Of a stretch of DNA of 59,259 nucleotides, positions 1 through 7,652 are shown piece by piece (the stretch's first letter is position 1; every line of letters begins with the position of its first letter). The stretch is from positions 1 through 59,259 of the forward strand of contig NZ_MSJP01000091.1 of the NCBI RefSeq assembly GCF_014596525.1. Direction: 5' to 3'. The translations under genes were made by a program, and so were the position numbers. Source of the stretch: Streptomyces sp. CBMA291. Its GTDB lineage: Bacteria; Actinomycetota; Actinomycetes; Streptomycetales; Streptomycetaceae. Under the pieces are notes generated by a model. It was not told the origin of the DNA, did not search any database, and saw nothing but the letters and a program-made list of their open reading frames with translations.

Positions 1-271
1 GGCGGGCCGGTGCGGCGCCGGGCGCGAGCCGCACCCGGCCGAGGTCGGCGCGGGCGGCGGCCACCTCCCGGAAGGCGGCGAGCGCGGCGGTCTCGCCGGG
101 GAGTTCGGCGTCCTCCGCCGGAGGAACGGCCGGGGTGCGGGCCTCGTCGAGGGCCTCGGAGAGACGCACGGCCTGGGCCCGCTCGTGTGCACCCGCGGTG
201 CCGACCGGCTCGCCCCGGAGCAGCCGCTCCGCGGCCTCCCGGTCGAGCCACTGATACCGCTCGTCGGCCAT
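1..271 (-). CDS. Conserved hypothetical protein, partial (N-terminus only)
   Basis: The reading frame begins with an ATG at 271 and runs off the left edge, giving about 90 N-terminal residues starting MADERYQWLD. The visible part is charged and alanine-rich with no membrane segment or recognised motif. Its ATG overlaps the stop of the upstream sigma-factor gene (TGATG, positions 273-269), so the two are probably translationally coupled. Genes coupled behind ECF-type sigma factors often encode anti-sigma or accessory proteins, but nothing visible here proves that. Function unknown. Confidence 0.75.
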   Translation of the reverse strand, partial: MADERYQWLDREAAERLLRGEPVGTAGAHERAQAVRLSEALDEARTPAVPPAEDAELPGETAALAAFREVAAARADLGRVRLAPGAAPAR

Positions 272-960
272 CACATGTCCTTCTGCGTACACGCACGTGA
301 TTGCGTCACACCGCCGGGCGTCATGACCTCCGGTGGACGGCCGCGCTGCGGAGGGACTCCGTCCAGCGGGACGACGGACCCGCCGGCGCCGTCGGGACCG
401 GCCGACTCCCCTTCGACGCCGAGGAGTTCGGCGAGCTTCTTGAGCCCCCGGTGGGCGGCGGTGCGTACGGCGCCGGGGCGCTTGCCCAGGGTGTCGGCGG
501 CGCTCTTGGCGTCCAGACCGACGACGACGCGCAGCACGACGGCCTCGGCCTGGTCCTGCGGCAGCTGGGCGATCAGATGCATGGTGTGGCCGGTGGCCAG
601 CGCCTCCAAGGCCTCGCCCGCCGTGTCGGACGCGGCGGGTTTCTCGGTGAGTTCGGTCTCGTCGGCGCCGACGGCGGGGCGCCTGCCGCGCATCCGGACG
701 TGGTCGAGGGCGCGATTGCGCGCGATCCGGGCGGCCCAGCCGCGGAAGCGGTCGGCGTCGCCGTCGAAGCGGTCGAGGTCACGGGCGATCTGGAGCCAGG
801 ACTCCGAGGCGACGTCCTCGGCGTCGGCGTCGCCGACCAGTGTGCGTATGTAGCCGAGCAGCCGTGGATGCACGGCGCGGTACACAGTACGGAAGGCGTC
901 CTCGTCCCCGTTCTGCGCAGCGAGCACCGCGGCCGTCAGCTCCGCGTCGTCCCCCAGCAC
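271..960 (-). CDS. RNA polymerase sigma factor, sigma-70 family (ECF-like)
   Basis: A 229-residue protein with the two-domain plan of ECF sigma factors. A region-2-like segment lies at about residues 20-92 (DVASESWLQIARDLDRF, then RFRGWAARIARNRALDHVRM). A region-4-like helix-turn-helix lies at about 115-168 (LPQDQAEAVVLRVVVGLDAK, then RPGAVRTAAHRGLKKLAELL). It should direct core RNA polymerase to a small promoter set. The last 60 residues are a Gly/Pro-rich extension absent from minimal ECF factors. The start is GTG at 960; the purine-rich GGGGA lies immediately against it, so a leaderless or slightly different start is possible. It overlaps the next gene by TGATG. Whether that partner regulates it cannot be judged from the fragment. 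Confidence 0.9.
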   Translation of the reverse strand: MLGDDAELTAAVLAAQNGDEDAFRTVYRAVHPRLLGYIRTLVGDADAEDVASESWLQIARDLDRFDGDADRFRGWAARIARNRALDHVRMRGRRPAVGADETELTEKPAASDTAGEALEALATGHTMHLIAQLPQDQAEAVVLRVVVGLDAKSAADTLGKRPGAVRTAAHRGLKKLAELLGVEGESAGPDGAGGSVVPLDGVPPQRGRPPEVMTPGGVTQSRACTQKDM

Positions 961-1095
961 TCCCCAAACCCTGTTCGTCGGTCGCGTCGTCGGCTGCGTG
1001 AACGGCTGGTCATCGCCGCCACGCCACCTCGCGCTTCAGAACGCTACGTCGTGCCGAGGCGCCGCGTCCACGCGATCCGCGCACTTGTACAACTT

Positions 1096-1123
1096 GCAAC
1101 CTTCAGGCCCGGCCGGACGGTGT
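1096..1123 (+). promoter_or_regulatory. Candidate ECF-type promoter
   Basis: GCAACC (1096-1101) and CGGTGT (1118-1123) are separated by 16 bp. The -35 element fits the GCAAC/GGAAC class used by many actinobacterial ECF sigma factors. The -10 element is only a loose match to CGTCT-type boxes. It faces rightward in the gap after a divergently placed sigma gene and precedes a strong hairpin at 1184-1227. This is inference from sequence shape only. Confidence 0.35.
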
Positions 1124-1128
1124 GACAG

Positions 1129-1236
1129 AAACCGCGGCCCCGGCGCTGATAGGAGTACGGAGTCGCGGCGCGGCTCCGCGGACGACGACCGAGGCCTCTC
1201 CTGTGGGGGGTGGTGGCCTCGGTCGTCTTCCCTTTT
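1129..1236 (+). ncRNA. Candidate small RNA or terminated leader, about 110 nt
   Basis: Between the divergent sigma gene and the Clp_N gene there is no convincing coding sequence, yet a promoter-like pair (1096-1123) is followed about 60 bp later by a perfect 13-bp hairpin with a T-rich tail. An inner GC-rich hairpin is possible around 1163-1181. The hairpin has no upstream gene on its own strand to terminate, so an independent short transcript is the simplest reading. A leader peptide (GTG at 1122) was considered, but its frame has no ribosome-binding site and runs on as low-complexity sequence. Ends are approximate. Confidence 0.3.
1184..1236 (+). terminator. Rho-independent terminator without an adjacent upstream gene
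   Basis: Stem GACGACCGAGGCC (1184-1196) pairs perfectly with GGCCTCGGTCGTC (1215-1227) across an 18-nt loop and is followed by TTCCCTTTT. The T-rich side faces right only. No rightward gene ends before it in this window. Confidence 0.75.
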
Positions 1237-1451
1237 CTACGCCCCTGACCTGGGGTGATACCCAGCTTCCCGCATCGTGGCACGGTCCCGCGCGACCGAC
1301 GCGCCGGAGCCTTCCCCTCCCCTTCGCCCCCTCCCCCCGAAGGGGCGCGTCCCGTCACGGGAACCCATGCGAACAGGCTGGCGACGGGGTACCCGCCCCC
1401 GCGCCCGGGACGACGCGGCGGCCTCGGCGGTGTCCGGTTCCCGCCCCCACT

Positions 1452-1499
1452 GTCAACCGAAGGTTGACACCCCTTAGGTGTCAACCTAGGGTTGCACTC
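1452..1499 (+). promoter_or_regulatory. Promoter with nested palindromic operator; leaderless start predicted
   Basis: TTGACA (1464-1469), a 17-bp spacer and TAGGGT (1487-1492) form a good vegetative promoter. Seven bases separate the -10 box from the ATG at 1500, so transcription should begin at or next to the start codon and there is no room for a ribosome-binding site. The promoter is built from GTCAACC/GGTTGAC blocks: GTCAACC-N3-GGTTGAC at 1452-1468, a second GTCAACC-N3-GGTTG at 1480-1494, and between them a perfect inverted repeat GGTTGACACC-N5-GGTGTCAACC (1462-1486). A dimeric repressor bound here would cover both promoter boxes. Confidence 0.8.
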
Positions 1500-2240
1500 A
1501 TGACGAATCCAGTCGGTCCGAACGTCCCCATCCGTCTCGACGAACTCATCGAAGCGATCAAGAAGGTCCACCCCGACGCGCTGGATCAGCTCTCCGGCGC
1601 CGTCATCGCGGCGGACCACCTCGGCGACGTCGCCGACCACCTCATCGGCCACTTCGTGGACCAGGCCCGGCGCTCCGGTGCCTCCTGGACCGACATCGGC
1701 CGGAGCATGGGCGTCACCCGGCAGGCCGCCCAGAAGCGCTTCGTGCCCAAGGGTCCGGACGCGGAGAAGACGGACCCGAACGCGGGCTTCGGACGCTTCA
1801 CCCCGCGGGCCCGGAACGTGGTCATGGCCTCCCAGAACGAGGCCACCGCCGCCGGAAACGCCGAGATCACCCCCGCCCATCTGGCCCTCGGGCTGCTCGC
1901 CGAGCCCGAGGGGCTCGCGATGCACTGGATCGGTACCCGGGGCGTGACCCCGGAGCGGCTCCGCGAGACGCTCGCCGCGACCCTGCCCCCGGCCGCCGCC
2001 GAACCGCCCACGCTCGTCCCGTACGACGCGGCGGCGAAGAAGGTCCTCGAACTGACCGTCCGCGAGGCCCTGCGCCTCGGCCACCCCTTCGTCGGCACCG
2101 AGCACATCCTGCTCGCCCTCCTGGAGCACGAGGACGGCACGGGCACCCTGACCGGACTCGGCCTCGACAAGGCGACGGCCGAGCGGGAGATCGCCGAACT
2201 GCTCGCGGCCGTGACGATCGAGACGCCACCGGAGGCGTAG
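1500..2240 (+). CDS. Helix-turn-helix protein with Clp N-terminal-type repeats
   Basis: A 246-residue soluble protein. Residues about 58-82 (SGASWTDIGRSMGVTRQAAQ, then KRFV) read as a helix-turn-helix. The rest carries two Clp_N-type repeats with the hallmark helices ITPAHLALGLLAEPEG (about 123-138) and VGTEHILLALLEHEDG (about 200-215). Clp_N repeats in ClpA/ClpC bind substrates and adaptors. No AAA+ domain is present, so this is not an unfoldase. The architecture suggests a DNA-binding sensor of protein-quality state, possibly autoregulatory because a palindromic operator overlaps its own promoter. ATG 1500 was chosen because the promoter -10 box lies 7 bp upstream; the longer open frame from 1122 is low-complexity and lacks a ribosome-binding site. 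Confidence 0.85.
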   Translation: MTNPVGPNVPIRLDELIEAIKKVHPDALDQLSGAVIAADHLGDVADHLIGHFVDQARRSGASWTDIGRSMGVTRQAAQKRFVPKGPDAEKTDPNAGFGRFTPRARNVVMASQNEATAAGNAEITPAHLALGLLAEPEGLAMHWIGTRGVTPERLRETLAATLPPAAAEPPTLVPYDAAAKKVLELTVREALRLGHPFVGTEHILLALLEHEDGTGTLTGLGLDKATAEREIAELLAAVTIETPPEA

Positions 2241-2264
2241 GGGGCCGACGGGGGCGGGGAGGGC

Positions 2265-2399
2265 GGTTCCCGGAGGCGGCTCCGGGGCTCGGCTCCCGGG
2301 CGGTCCCAGGACTCGGCTCCGGAACCGGTCCCGGGGCGGTCCCGGGGCGGTCCCGGGGGCGATCCCGGGGGCGGTCCGGGGGCGGTCCCGGGGGCGCGC
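2265..2399. repeat. GC-rich minisatellite (GGCGGTCCCGGG-like units)
   Basis: Roughly ten degenerate copies of a 10-12-bp unit resembling GGCGGTCCCGGG fill the gap between the convergent genes ending at 2240 and 2506. No gene or clear terminator is visible in it, although the units could form many alternative hairpins. Confidence 0.8.
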
Positions 2400-2505
2400 A
2401 CGCCTAGGGTCGGACGGTCCGCGGGGGGACTTTTCGGCCCAGGCGCGCGCGGCCCGAGCCGCGTTCAGGACCCGCCTCCCCCAGGCTCCCCCGCCGGCCC
2501 GCCGC

Positions 2506-3108
2506 TCAGGCCGTGCGGGCCCGGCGGGAGACCACCGCGCGCAGGACCCGGCCGCCTTCGGCCGAGAGTTCGCGGGCGCGGCGCAGACCGGTGGGGCCGT
2601 GGGCGGCGGATTCGAGGACCGTGCGCTGACGGCGGAGTTCCCCGGCCAGCAGCGGGCCCGCGCCCTCCGCGTCCCCGGCCCGGCAGCGCTCGGCCAGTCC
2701 CTCGGGGCCGTCACCCGCGTCGTACCGCCCGTGCAGGACGAGGGCGGTGACGGAGCAGGCGTCGGCCCAGGCGCGCAGGGCGCCGGGGGTCCACGCCTCG
2801 GGGGCGGCGGCCAGCATTCCGCGTACGGCCTCGGCGTCCGTGGTGGCGGGTCCGTCCTGCGCCGCGTCCGCCGGGGCGGCGGGTGCGTCCAGCTCGGTCC
2901 GGGCCTTGGCGACGGCCTCGGCCCAGGCCCGGCCGTCACCCCGGGCGACGGCCGCCCACACCGGGCGCAGGACGTCGGCCCGGTCGGCGGCGAACAGCGG
3001 AAGGCAGCGGTCGAGGCAGGCGAGACCGGCCGCGGCCAGGCCCCGCTCGTCGGCCGCGTCGATCAGTTCCCGCAGATTCCGGCCCGTCACCGACACCACC
3101 GACGTCAT
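2506..3108 (-). CDS. Conserved hypothetical protein, 200 aa
   Basis: Predicted soluble, almost entirely helical and alanine-rich, starting MTSVVSVTGRNLRELIDAAD. No catalytic motif, signal peptide or membrane segment is visible. The repeated Leu/Ala/Arg heptad-like pattern suggests a helical-bundle or TPR-like scaffold, but this is not diagnostic. The ATG at 3108 has an excellent ribosome-binding site (AAGGAGGCGTCC directly upstream). It reads alone, with the next minus-strand gene ending upstream at 3178. I do not recognise a function. Confidence 0.75.
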   Translation of the reverse strand: MTSVVSVTGRNLRELIDAADERGLAAAGLACLDRCLPLFAADRADVLRPVWAAVARGDGRAWAEAVAKARTELDAPAAPADAAQDGPATTDAEAVRGMLAAAPEAWTPGALRAWADACSVTALVLHGRYDAGDGPEGLAERCRAGDAEGAGPLLAGELRRQRTVLESAAHGPTGLRRARELSAEGGRVLRAVVSRRARTA

Positions 3109-3177
3109 GGACGCCTCCTTGCCACCCGATCCGGACGCGGTGCGTCCCCGCCTACGCTGCCGGGGGATGTTTTTTCG

Positions 3178-3822
3178 TCACCGCGCGGCCGGAATCATGC
3201 CAGTGGCCTTGGCGTGCTGCATAGAGGTCAGACGGCGCACGAGCAGAATCGCGAGCCCGGCGGCCACGATGCCCGCCGCGTCACCGGCGACGAGCCAGGA
3301 GGTGGCGTCGACGAGTTCCCCGGCACCCACGGAGCGGTCGAACTGGCCGGAACCGATCCGGTTCAGTGCCAGATGACAGGCGAAGCAGACCCACCAGCCG
3401 TTGAGCAGCGTCAGCTCACGGGGGCCGTCGGGCGCGGACGGATCGGGGCGGCTCGCCCGCCAGATGTCGGCGGCGACCGCGCGCGGGATCCAGAAGTTGG
3501 CGAGCGGGACGAACCAGCCGCCGATCGCCCAGCCGGGCGTACGGCTCATCAGGTCCCCGGCCCAGACCTCGGCGTTGAGCCGCAGCCGGTGGAACCAGAC
3601 GATGAAGACGACCGTGGTCGCCAGGAACAGCAGGAACTGCGCGCTCCAGGCGAGCGTGAGCGCGGTGGTGGAGTCCGACACCAGGGCGGCGGGGTCCTCC
3701 TGGATGTCGACGAGACGCGACCGGAGGTCCAGGTCGCCGATCAGGCTGAGCGTGTCGACGACGGCGGTGACGCCGAGCAGCGACACCACGGCATACGAAA
3801 GTCCGTTCGGATTGCGGAGCAT
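3178..3822 (-). CDS. DUF4328-like membrane protein
   Basis: A 214-residue integral membrane protein with hydrophobic segments near residues 7-28, 48-72, 95-115 and 180-200. The motif GWAIGGWFVPLANFWIPRAV followed by DIWRAS is characteristic of DUF4328 proteins, which are common in Streptomyces and of unknown function. The ATG at 3822 is preceded by a GGGGGGAA ribosome-binding site about 12 bp upstream. The larger open frame further upstream belongs to no recognisable protein. It lies downstream of, and co-oriented with, the hexosaminidase gene across a 122-bp gap, so co-transcription is possible but not required. Confidence 0.85.
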   Translation of the reverse strand: MLRNPNGLSYAVVSLLGVTAVVDTLSLIGDLDLRSRLVDIQEDPAALVSDSTTALTLAWSAQFLLFLATTVVFIVWFHRLRLNAEVWAGDLMSRTPGWAIGGWFVPLANFWIPRAVAADIWRASRPDPSAPDGPRELTLLNGWWVCFACHLALNRIGSGQFDRSVGAGELVDATSWLVAGDAAGIVAAGLAILLVRRLTSMQHAKATGMIPAAR

Positions 3823-3944
3823 GGTGGTGCGATTCCCCCCAGGGGCGTACGGCGCCCCTCCCCGAGGCGCCGAGGCGGCCACACGGCCGCCGCCGGAGGA
3901 ACGTACGCGGAAACCCCCTGCCACGTCCACGACAAAAAACCAGG

Positions 3945-5597
3945 TCAGCCCCGGACCTTCGTCGCGAGGGCCCGGAACTGGTCCCAGCCGAGCGTCGGCT
4001 TCCCCGGGTCCCAGACCTTCTGGGAGAGGGCCGCCAGCGGCATCCGGATGCCGTCCGCCACCTGCGCCTGCGTCTGCGCGCCGGAGAGGTCGCACCAGAC
4101 GGCGAAGCGGGCGCCGAGGATCCGGTCCTCGTACCGGGCGGGGACGGGGGCGGTGCCCCGGAGCACGCGCGGGGTCCACTGCTCGTAGATACGGCGGCCG
4201 GTCGGGTACGTGAAGCCGTTGGGCTGGCCGAGTACGTAGTAGAGGTACTCGTCGTTGAGGTTGACCAGCTCGCGGCCCGCGCTCAGATACGCGGCCGGGT
4301 CGCGGGCGCCGTACTCCTTGCCCGTCCAGTACTCGACCTCGATGTCCTCGGCCGCCTGGACGACCCCGCCGCCGAAGAAGCCGTCGTTCCACGCCTTGAG
4401 GGTCTTGCCGGTGGGCCGGACGGTGGCCGCCCGGTCGTTCAGCCAGCCGGTGGCCAGGTCCTTCACCCGGGCGTCGGGGCCGTACCTGGCGCGGGCGGCG
4501 CGGGCCAGACCCGGATAGGTGGCCTCGGGGTCCTTCGCCATGAGGGCGACGTACTCGTCGGCGCCCAGATGCCAGTACGCCCCGGGGAAGAGCTGGGCGT
4601 ACTCGCGCAGCAGCTCGTCGACGATCCTCGCGGCGGCCGGGTTCGCGATGTCCACGGCGCCGCGCGGGGCCCGGCCGGTCACGCTGCGGAGCTGGAGTCC
4701 GGGGTGGGCGGCGATGACGGCGCCGAGGTGCCCGGGGGAGTCGATCTCGGGGACGACGGTGACGTGCCGCTCGGCGGCGAGCGCCAGGATCCGGCGGACC
4801 TCGGCCTTGGTGAGGTGCCGGGCCGAGACGATCTCGGGGTGACTGTCGGAGGCGATGCGGAAGCCCTGGTCGTCGGAGAAGTGCAGCCCGAGCTGGTTGA
4901 GCTTGAGATCGCCCATCTCGCGGACGCGGTCCTCGATCCAGCCCGCCGTGAAGGGCTTGCGGGCGATGTCGAGGTTGAGCCCGCGCTGCGGCTTCGCCGG
5001 CCGGTCGGTGACGGTCCCCTCGGGTATCGCGCCGGTGGCCTTGACCGACTGCTTGAGGGTGCGGGTGCCGTAGAAGACGCCCGCCTCGTCGGGCCCGCTG
5101 ATCCGGACCCGCCCGTCGCGCACGACCAGGGTGTACGACTCGGGGGCGCCGCCCGGATCCCCCAGGGCCAGCTCCACGTCGCCGGGTCCGGCGGGGACGG
5201 CGCCCCGGTAGGCGATGCCGAGTTCCCCGGCGATCAGCTTCCCCTCGTCGGCGAGGCCCTCGGCGTTCCCCGCGAGGACGACCCCGGCGCCGGAGGCGGG
5301 CTTCCAGCCGGGCCCCCGGGCGGGCTCGTGCGCACGGACGGCGGGCACGGTGCGGGGGGCGCTGGAGAGGGGGTAGGCCCGGCTGGGCGTCGGGGTGGGG
5401 GTGGGAGTGGGAGTGGTGGGCGCTTCGGCGGGGGCGGTGGGGGTGGCCCGGGTCCCGTCGGGGCCGGTGGGGGCGGGGGCCGCGGGAGACGGCGACCCGG
5501 TCGGGGATCCGTTCGAGCAGGCCGCCACGGCGACCAGTGTCACCGCGGTCGCCAGAAGCGCGGGGCCCTTGTGGGGCCCTCGTATGGAGTACCGCAT
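3945..5597 (-). CDS. Secreted beta-N-acetylhexosaminidase, GH20 lipoprotein
   Basis: A 550-residue exported glycosidase expected to release terminal N-acetylglucosamine from chitin or peptidoglycan fragments outside the cell. The N-terminus has a hydrophobic signal with lipobox VAVAAC (Cys27), then a Pro/Thr linker including TPTPTPTPTP. A GH20b-type domain comes next, and the catalytic barrel begins near RGLNLDIARKPF. The GH20 acid/polarising pair is visible as HLGADEY with Asp347-Glu348, and substrate-site signatures include LHFSDDQGFR and PEIDSPGHLG. ATG 5597 is supported by GGGAGGATT at about 9 bp. The gene is divergent from the OHCU decarboxylase across a region of 24-bp tandem repeats. 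Confidence 0.93.
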   Translation of the reverse strand: MRYSIRGPHKGPALLATAVTLVAVAACSNGSPTGSPSPAAPAPTGPDGTRATPTAPAEAPTTPTPTPTPTPSRAYPLSSAPRTVPAVRAHEPARGPGWKPASGAGVVLAGNAEGLADEGKLIAGELGIAYRGAVPAGPGDVELALGDPGGAPESYTLVVRDGRVRISGPDEAGVFYGTRTLKQSVKATGAIPEGTVTDRPAKPQRGLNLDIARKPFTAGWIEDRVREMGDLKLNQLGLHFSDDQGFRIASDSHPEIVSARHLTKAEVRRILALAAERHVTVVPEIDSPGHLGAVIAAHPGLQLRSVTGRAPRGAVDIANPAAARIVDELLREYAQLFPGAYWHLGADEYVALMAKDPEATYPGLARAARARYGPDARVKDLATGWLNDRAATVRPTGKTLKAWNDGFFGGGVVQAAEDIEVEYWTGKEYGARDPAAYLSAGRELVNLNDEYLYYVLGQPNGFTYPTGRRIYEQWTPRVLRGTAPVPARYEDRILGARFAVWCDLSGAQTQAQVADGIRMPLAALSQKVWDPGKPTLGWDQFRALATKVRG

Positions 5598-5648
5598 CAC
5601 CGGAATCCTCCCGTACGGAGCACGAGCGGGCCAATCGGACATCGATCC

Positions 5649-5768
5649 GGGGCCTCGCGAACGGCGGACGCCGGGGCCGCGCGAACGGCGGACGCCGAGG
5701 TCTCGCGAACGGCTGGCACCGAGGTCTCGCGAGAGAAACACGCCGGGGCCGCGCGGAGGGGACGTTTC
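5649..5768. repeat. 24-bp tandem repeat, five units
   Basis: Units begin at 5649, 5673, 5697, 5721 and 5745, resembling GGGGCCTCGCGAACGGCGG plus ACGCC. Units 1 and 2 differ by one base and later units diverge progressively. The array lies between divergent genes, about 50 bp upstream of the hexosaminidase start, where it may alter promoter spacing. It is not CRISPR-like because there are no unique spacers. Confidence 0.9.
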
Positions 5769-5890
5769 CGCCCTCCGGGTCGTTCGACGGGGGAACGGCC
5801 CCGGCGAGGGGGTGGCGGCTCGCGGAGCCCGCCGTGGCCTCCGACCGGAACCCCCGCGTCCATCACCGGTTCTGAAACTCGCCTTTCCGG

Positions 5891-6568
5891 GTGAAATTCG
5901 CGCATCCGTCGGACACCTCCCCCGCCCCGTCGATAACGTTGCGTCACATCCACCCCACACACCCCATCCGTCCCGGAGTACCGGAGTCCACGCTGACCAG
6001 CGACGCCCCTGTCCCCTGCCGGAACCCGGGCCCCGCCGGCGCGCCCGTCACCTCCGCCATACCCACGCAGCACCGGGGGCTCCCCTCGTACGGGCTGACC
6101 GGTTTCAACGGTGCCGCCCCCGCCGAGGCCAGGGCCCTGCTGCTCTCCTGCTGCCGAAGCCGCCGCTGGGCCGAACGGGTCGCGGCGCACCGTCCGTACC
6201 CGACCGTGGACGCCCTCCTCGCCGCCGCCGACGAGGCCGGGTACGACCTCTCCCGGGCCGATCTCGACGAAGCCCTGGCCGCCGAGACCCCGCTGCCGCC
6301 GCGCCCCGACGCGCCGCCCGCGGCCAGGACCGCGCTGCGGGCGGCCCACGCCGCCTACGCCAGCAGATTCGGACACGCGTTCGTTATCAGCCTGGACGGA
6401 GTGCGCCCCGGGCTGCGTCTCGACCGGGTGCTCGCCGGAATCCGGTCACGTCTCGGCAACGAAGCGGAGGAGGAGAGGGCCGTCTCGGCCGAGGAACTGC
6501 GCCGACTCGCCAGGGGTCGGCTGGCCTTCCGGCTCGCCGAACGGCCCGTATCCCGGCACCCCGCGTAG
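5891..6568 (+). CDS. 2-oxo-4-hydroxy-4-carboxy-5-ureidoimidazoline (OHCU) decarboxylase
   Basis: The enzyme converts OHCU to (S)-allantoin in the uricase branch of purine breakdown. The conserved part starts at GLTGFNGAAPAEARALLLSC and includes the ERVAAHRPYP segment holding the expected catalytic histidine, SRFGHAFVISLDG, and the C-terminal EELRRLARGRL. The start is uncertain. The only in-frame ATG/GTG/TTG is GTG at 5891, which lacks a ribosome-binding site and adds about 34 odd His/Pro-rich residues. A CTG at 5993 has a GGAG 6 bp upstream and would give TSDAPVPCRN as the N-terminus. No uricase, HIU hydrolase or allantoin genes are nearby, so it stands alone. It is divergent from the hexosaminidase. 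Confidence 0.85.
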   Translation: MKFAHPSDTSPAPSITLRHIHPTHPIRPGVPESTLTSDAPVPCRNPGPAGAPVTSAIPTQHRGLPSYGLTGFNGAAPAEARALLLSCCRSRRWAERVAAHRPYPTVDALLAAADEAGYDLSRADLDEALAAETPLPPRPDAPPAARTALRAAHAAYASRFGHAFVISLDGVRPGLRLDRVLAGIRSRLGNEAEEERAVSAEELRRLARGRLAFRLAERPVSRHPA

Positions 6569-6761
6569 CGATTAGCCCGAAAGGCGGCGTTTTCGCCGCT
6601 CACAGTAGCCCTTCCGTGCCTGATTGATCACACCTATGGACCCCGCGCGAGCGAACCGACAAGTCGTCGCTACGATGACCGGGGCCGGTGGACCGTACCC
6701 GGCCGGGCCAGACCGACAGAAAGCCGGCCGGCCCCGATCCCCGCTCCCGGAGGGTTTTTCC

Positions 6762-7142
6762 GTGCCGGCTGGAACGCTGTACCGCGGCCGGGAAGGAATG
6801 TGGTCCTGGGTGGCTCATCGAGTCACCGGCGTCCTCATCTTCTTCTTCCTGTTCGTACACGTGCTGGACACCGCTCTCGTCCGCGTCTCTCCCGAGGCGT
6901 ACGACGAGGTCGTCGCGACCTACAAGACGCCGATCGTCGCTCTTCTTGAGTACGGCCTCGTCGCAGCCATCCTCTTCCACGCGCTGAACGGTCTCCGTGT
7001 CATCGCCGTGGACTTCTGGTCCAAGGGCCCGCGCTACCAGAAGCAGATGCTCTGGACCGTCGTGGGCATCTGGGTCGTGCTGATGGCGGGCTCCCTGTAC
7101 CCCGTCCTCGGCCACGCCGCACGTGAACTGTTCGGGAGCTGA
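6762..7142 (+). CDS. sdhC: Succinate dehydrogenase cytochrome b subunit
   Basis: A 126-residue membrane anchor of complex II. Three hydrophobic segments are evident, and the SdhC signature WVAHRVTGVLIFFFLFVHVL includes His19-Arg20. A second conserved histidine occurs in LFHALNGLR, a likely haem ligand. It helps pass electrons from SdhB to menaquinone in the cytoplasmic membrane. GTG 6762 was chosen because CGGAGGG lies about 8 bp upstream and because homologues begin near PAGTLYRGREGMW; the open frame upstream to 6624 is not protein-like. It is the first gene of sdhCDAB, with 8 bp to sdhD. Confidence 0.95.
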   Translation: MPAGTLYRGREGMWSWVAHRVTGVLIFFFLFVHVLDTALVRVSPEAYDEVVATYKTPIVALLEYGLVAAILFHALNGLRVIAVDFWSKGPRYQKQMLWTVVGIWVVLMAGSLYPVLGHAARELFGS

Positions 7143-7150
7143 CGCCAGAC

Positions 7151-7627
7151 ATGTCCGCTGACACCACCTCCGCCGCGATCGGCCCCGTCGAGGGCGCCGC
7201 CTACGACGTGGACAACCCCGCGCCGTACATCGAGGCCCCCCGCAAGCGCACCGGCAAGACCCCGCGCGCGACCCGAGGCAACTTCGAGATGGCCGCGTGG
7301 CTCTTCATGCGCCTCTCCGGTGTCGTCCTCGTCGTGCTGGTCCTCGGCCACCTGCTGATCCAGCTCTTCCTGGACGGCGGCGTCTCCAAGATCGGCTTCG
7401 CCTTCGTGGCCGGCCGCTGGGCGTCCCCGTTCTGGCAGGTCTGGGACCTGCTGATGCTGTGGCTCGCCATGCTGCACGGCGCCAACGGCCTCCGCACCGT
7501 CATCAACGACTACGCGGAGCGGGCCAACACGCGCCTGTGGCTCAAGGGCCTGCTGTACACCGCCACGGTGTTCACCATCCTTCTGGGCACGCTGGTGATC
7601 TTCACCTTCGACCCGAACATCCGCTAG
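7151..7627 (+). CDS. sdhD: Succinate dehydrogenase hydrophobic membrane anchor subunit
   Basis: A 158-residue second anchor subunit of complex II. About 50 polar N-terminal residues precede three membrane segments, beginning AAWLFMRLSGVVLVVLVLGH. WLAMLHGANGLRTVINDY is the conserved quinone/haem-side motif matching the HALNGLR motif of SdhC. It packs with SdhC to hold the catalytic SdhAB head on the membrane. The ATG at 7151 follows sdhC by 8 bp and sdhA begins 25 bp after its stop, consistent with a single sdhCDAB transcript. Confidence 0.95.
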   Translation: MSADTTSAAIGPVEGAAYDVDNPAPYIEAPRKRTGKTPRATRGNFEMAAWLFMRLSGVVLVVLVLGHLLIQLFLDGGVSKIGFAFVAGRWASPFWQVWDLLMLWLAMLHGANGLRTVINDYAERANTRLWLKGLLYTATVFTILLGTLVIFTFDPNIR

Positions 7628-7652
7628 GCACGGGGCTGAGGTAACCAACGTC

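Noticed and set aside
1000..1130. Possible tRNA gene in the sigma/Clp_N gap
   Set aside because: No T-psi-C arm (GGTTCGA-type) or cloverleaf could be assembled around 1000-1130.
1122..1499. In-frame extension of the Clp_N/HTH protein back to a GTG at 1122
   Set aside because: The extension is Pro/Arg low complexity, crosses a terminator hairpin and a full promoter, and has no ribosome-binding site. The promoter 7 bp before ATG 1500 fixes the start.
5649..5768. Possible CRISPR array
   Set aside because: Units are directly abutting 24-bp copies without unique spacers, and no cas genes are present. The same applies to the arrays at 18454 and 23866.
6660..6761. Promoter of sdhCDAB at TACGAT near 6671
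   Set aside because: The -10-like TACGAT has no recognisable -35 box at the right spacing, so no promoter feature is claimed.
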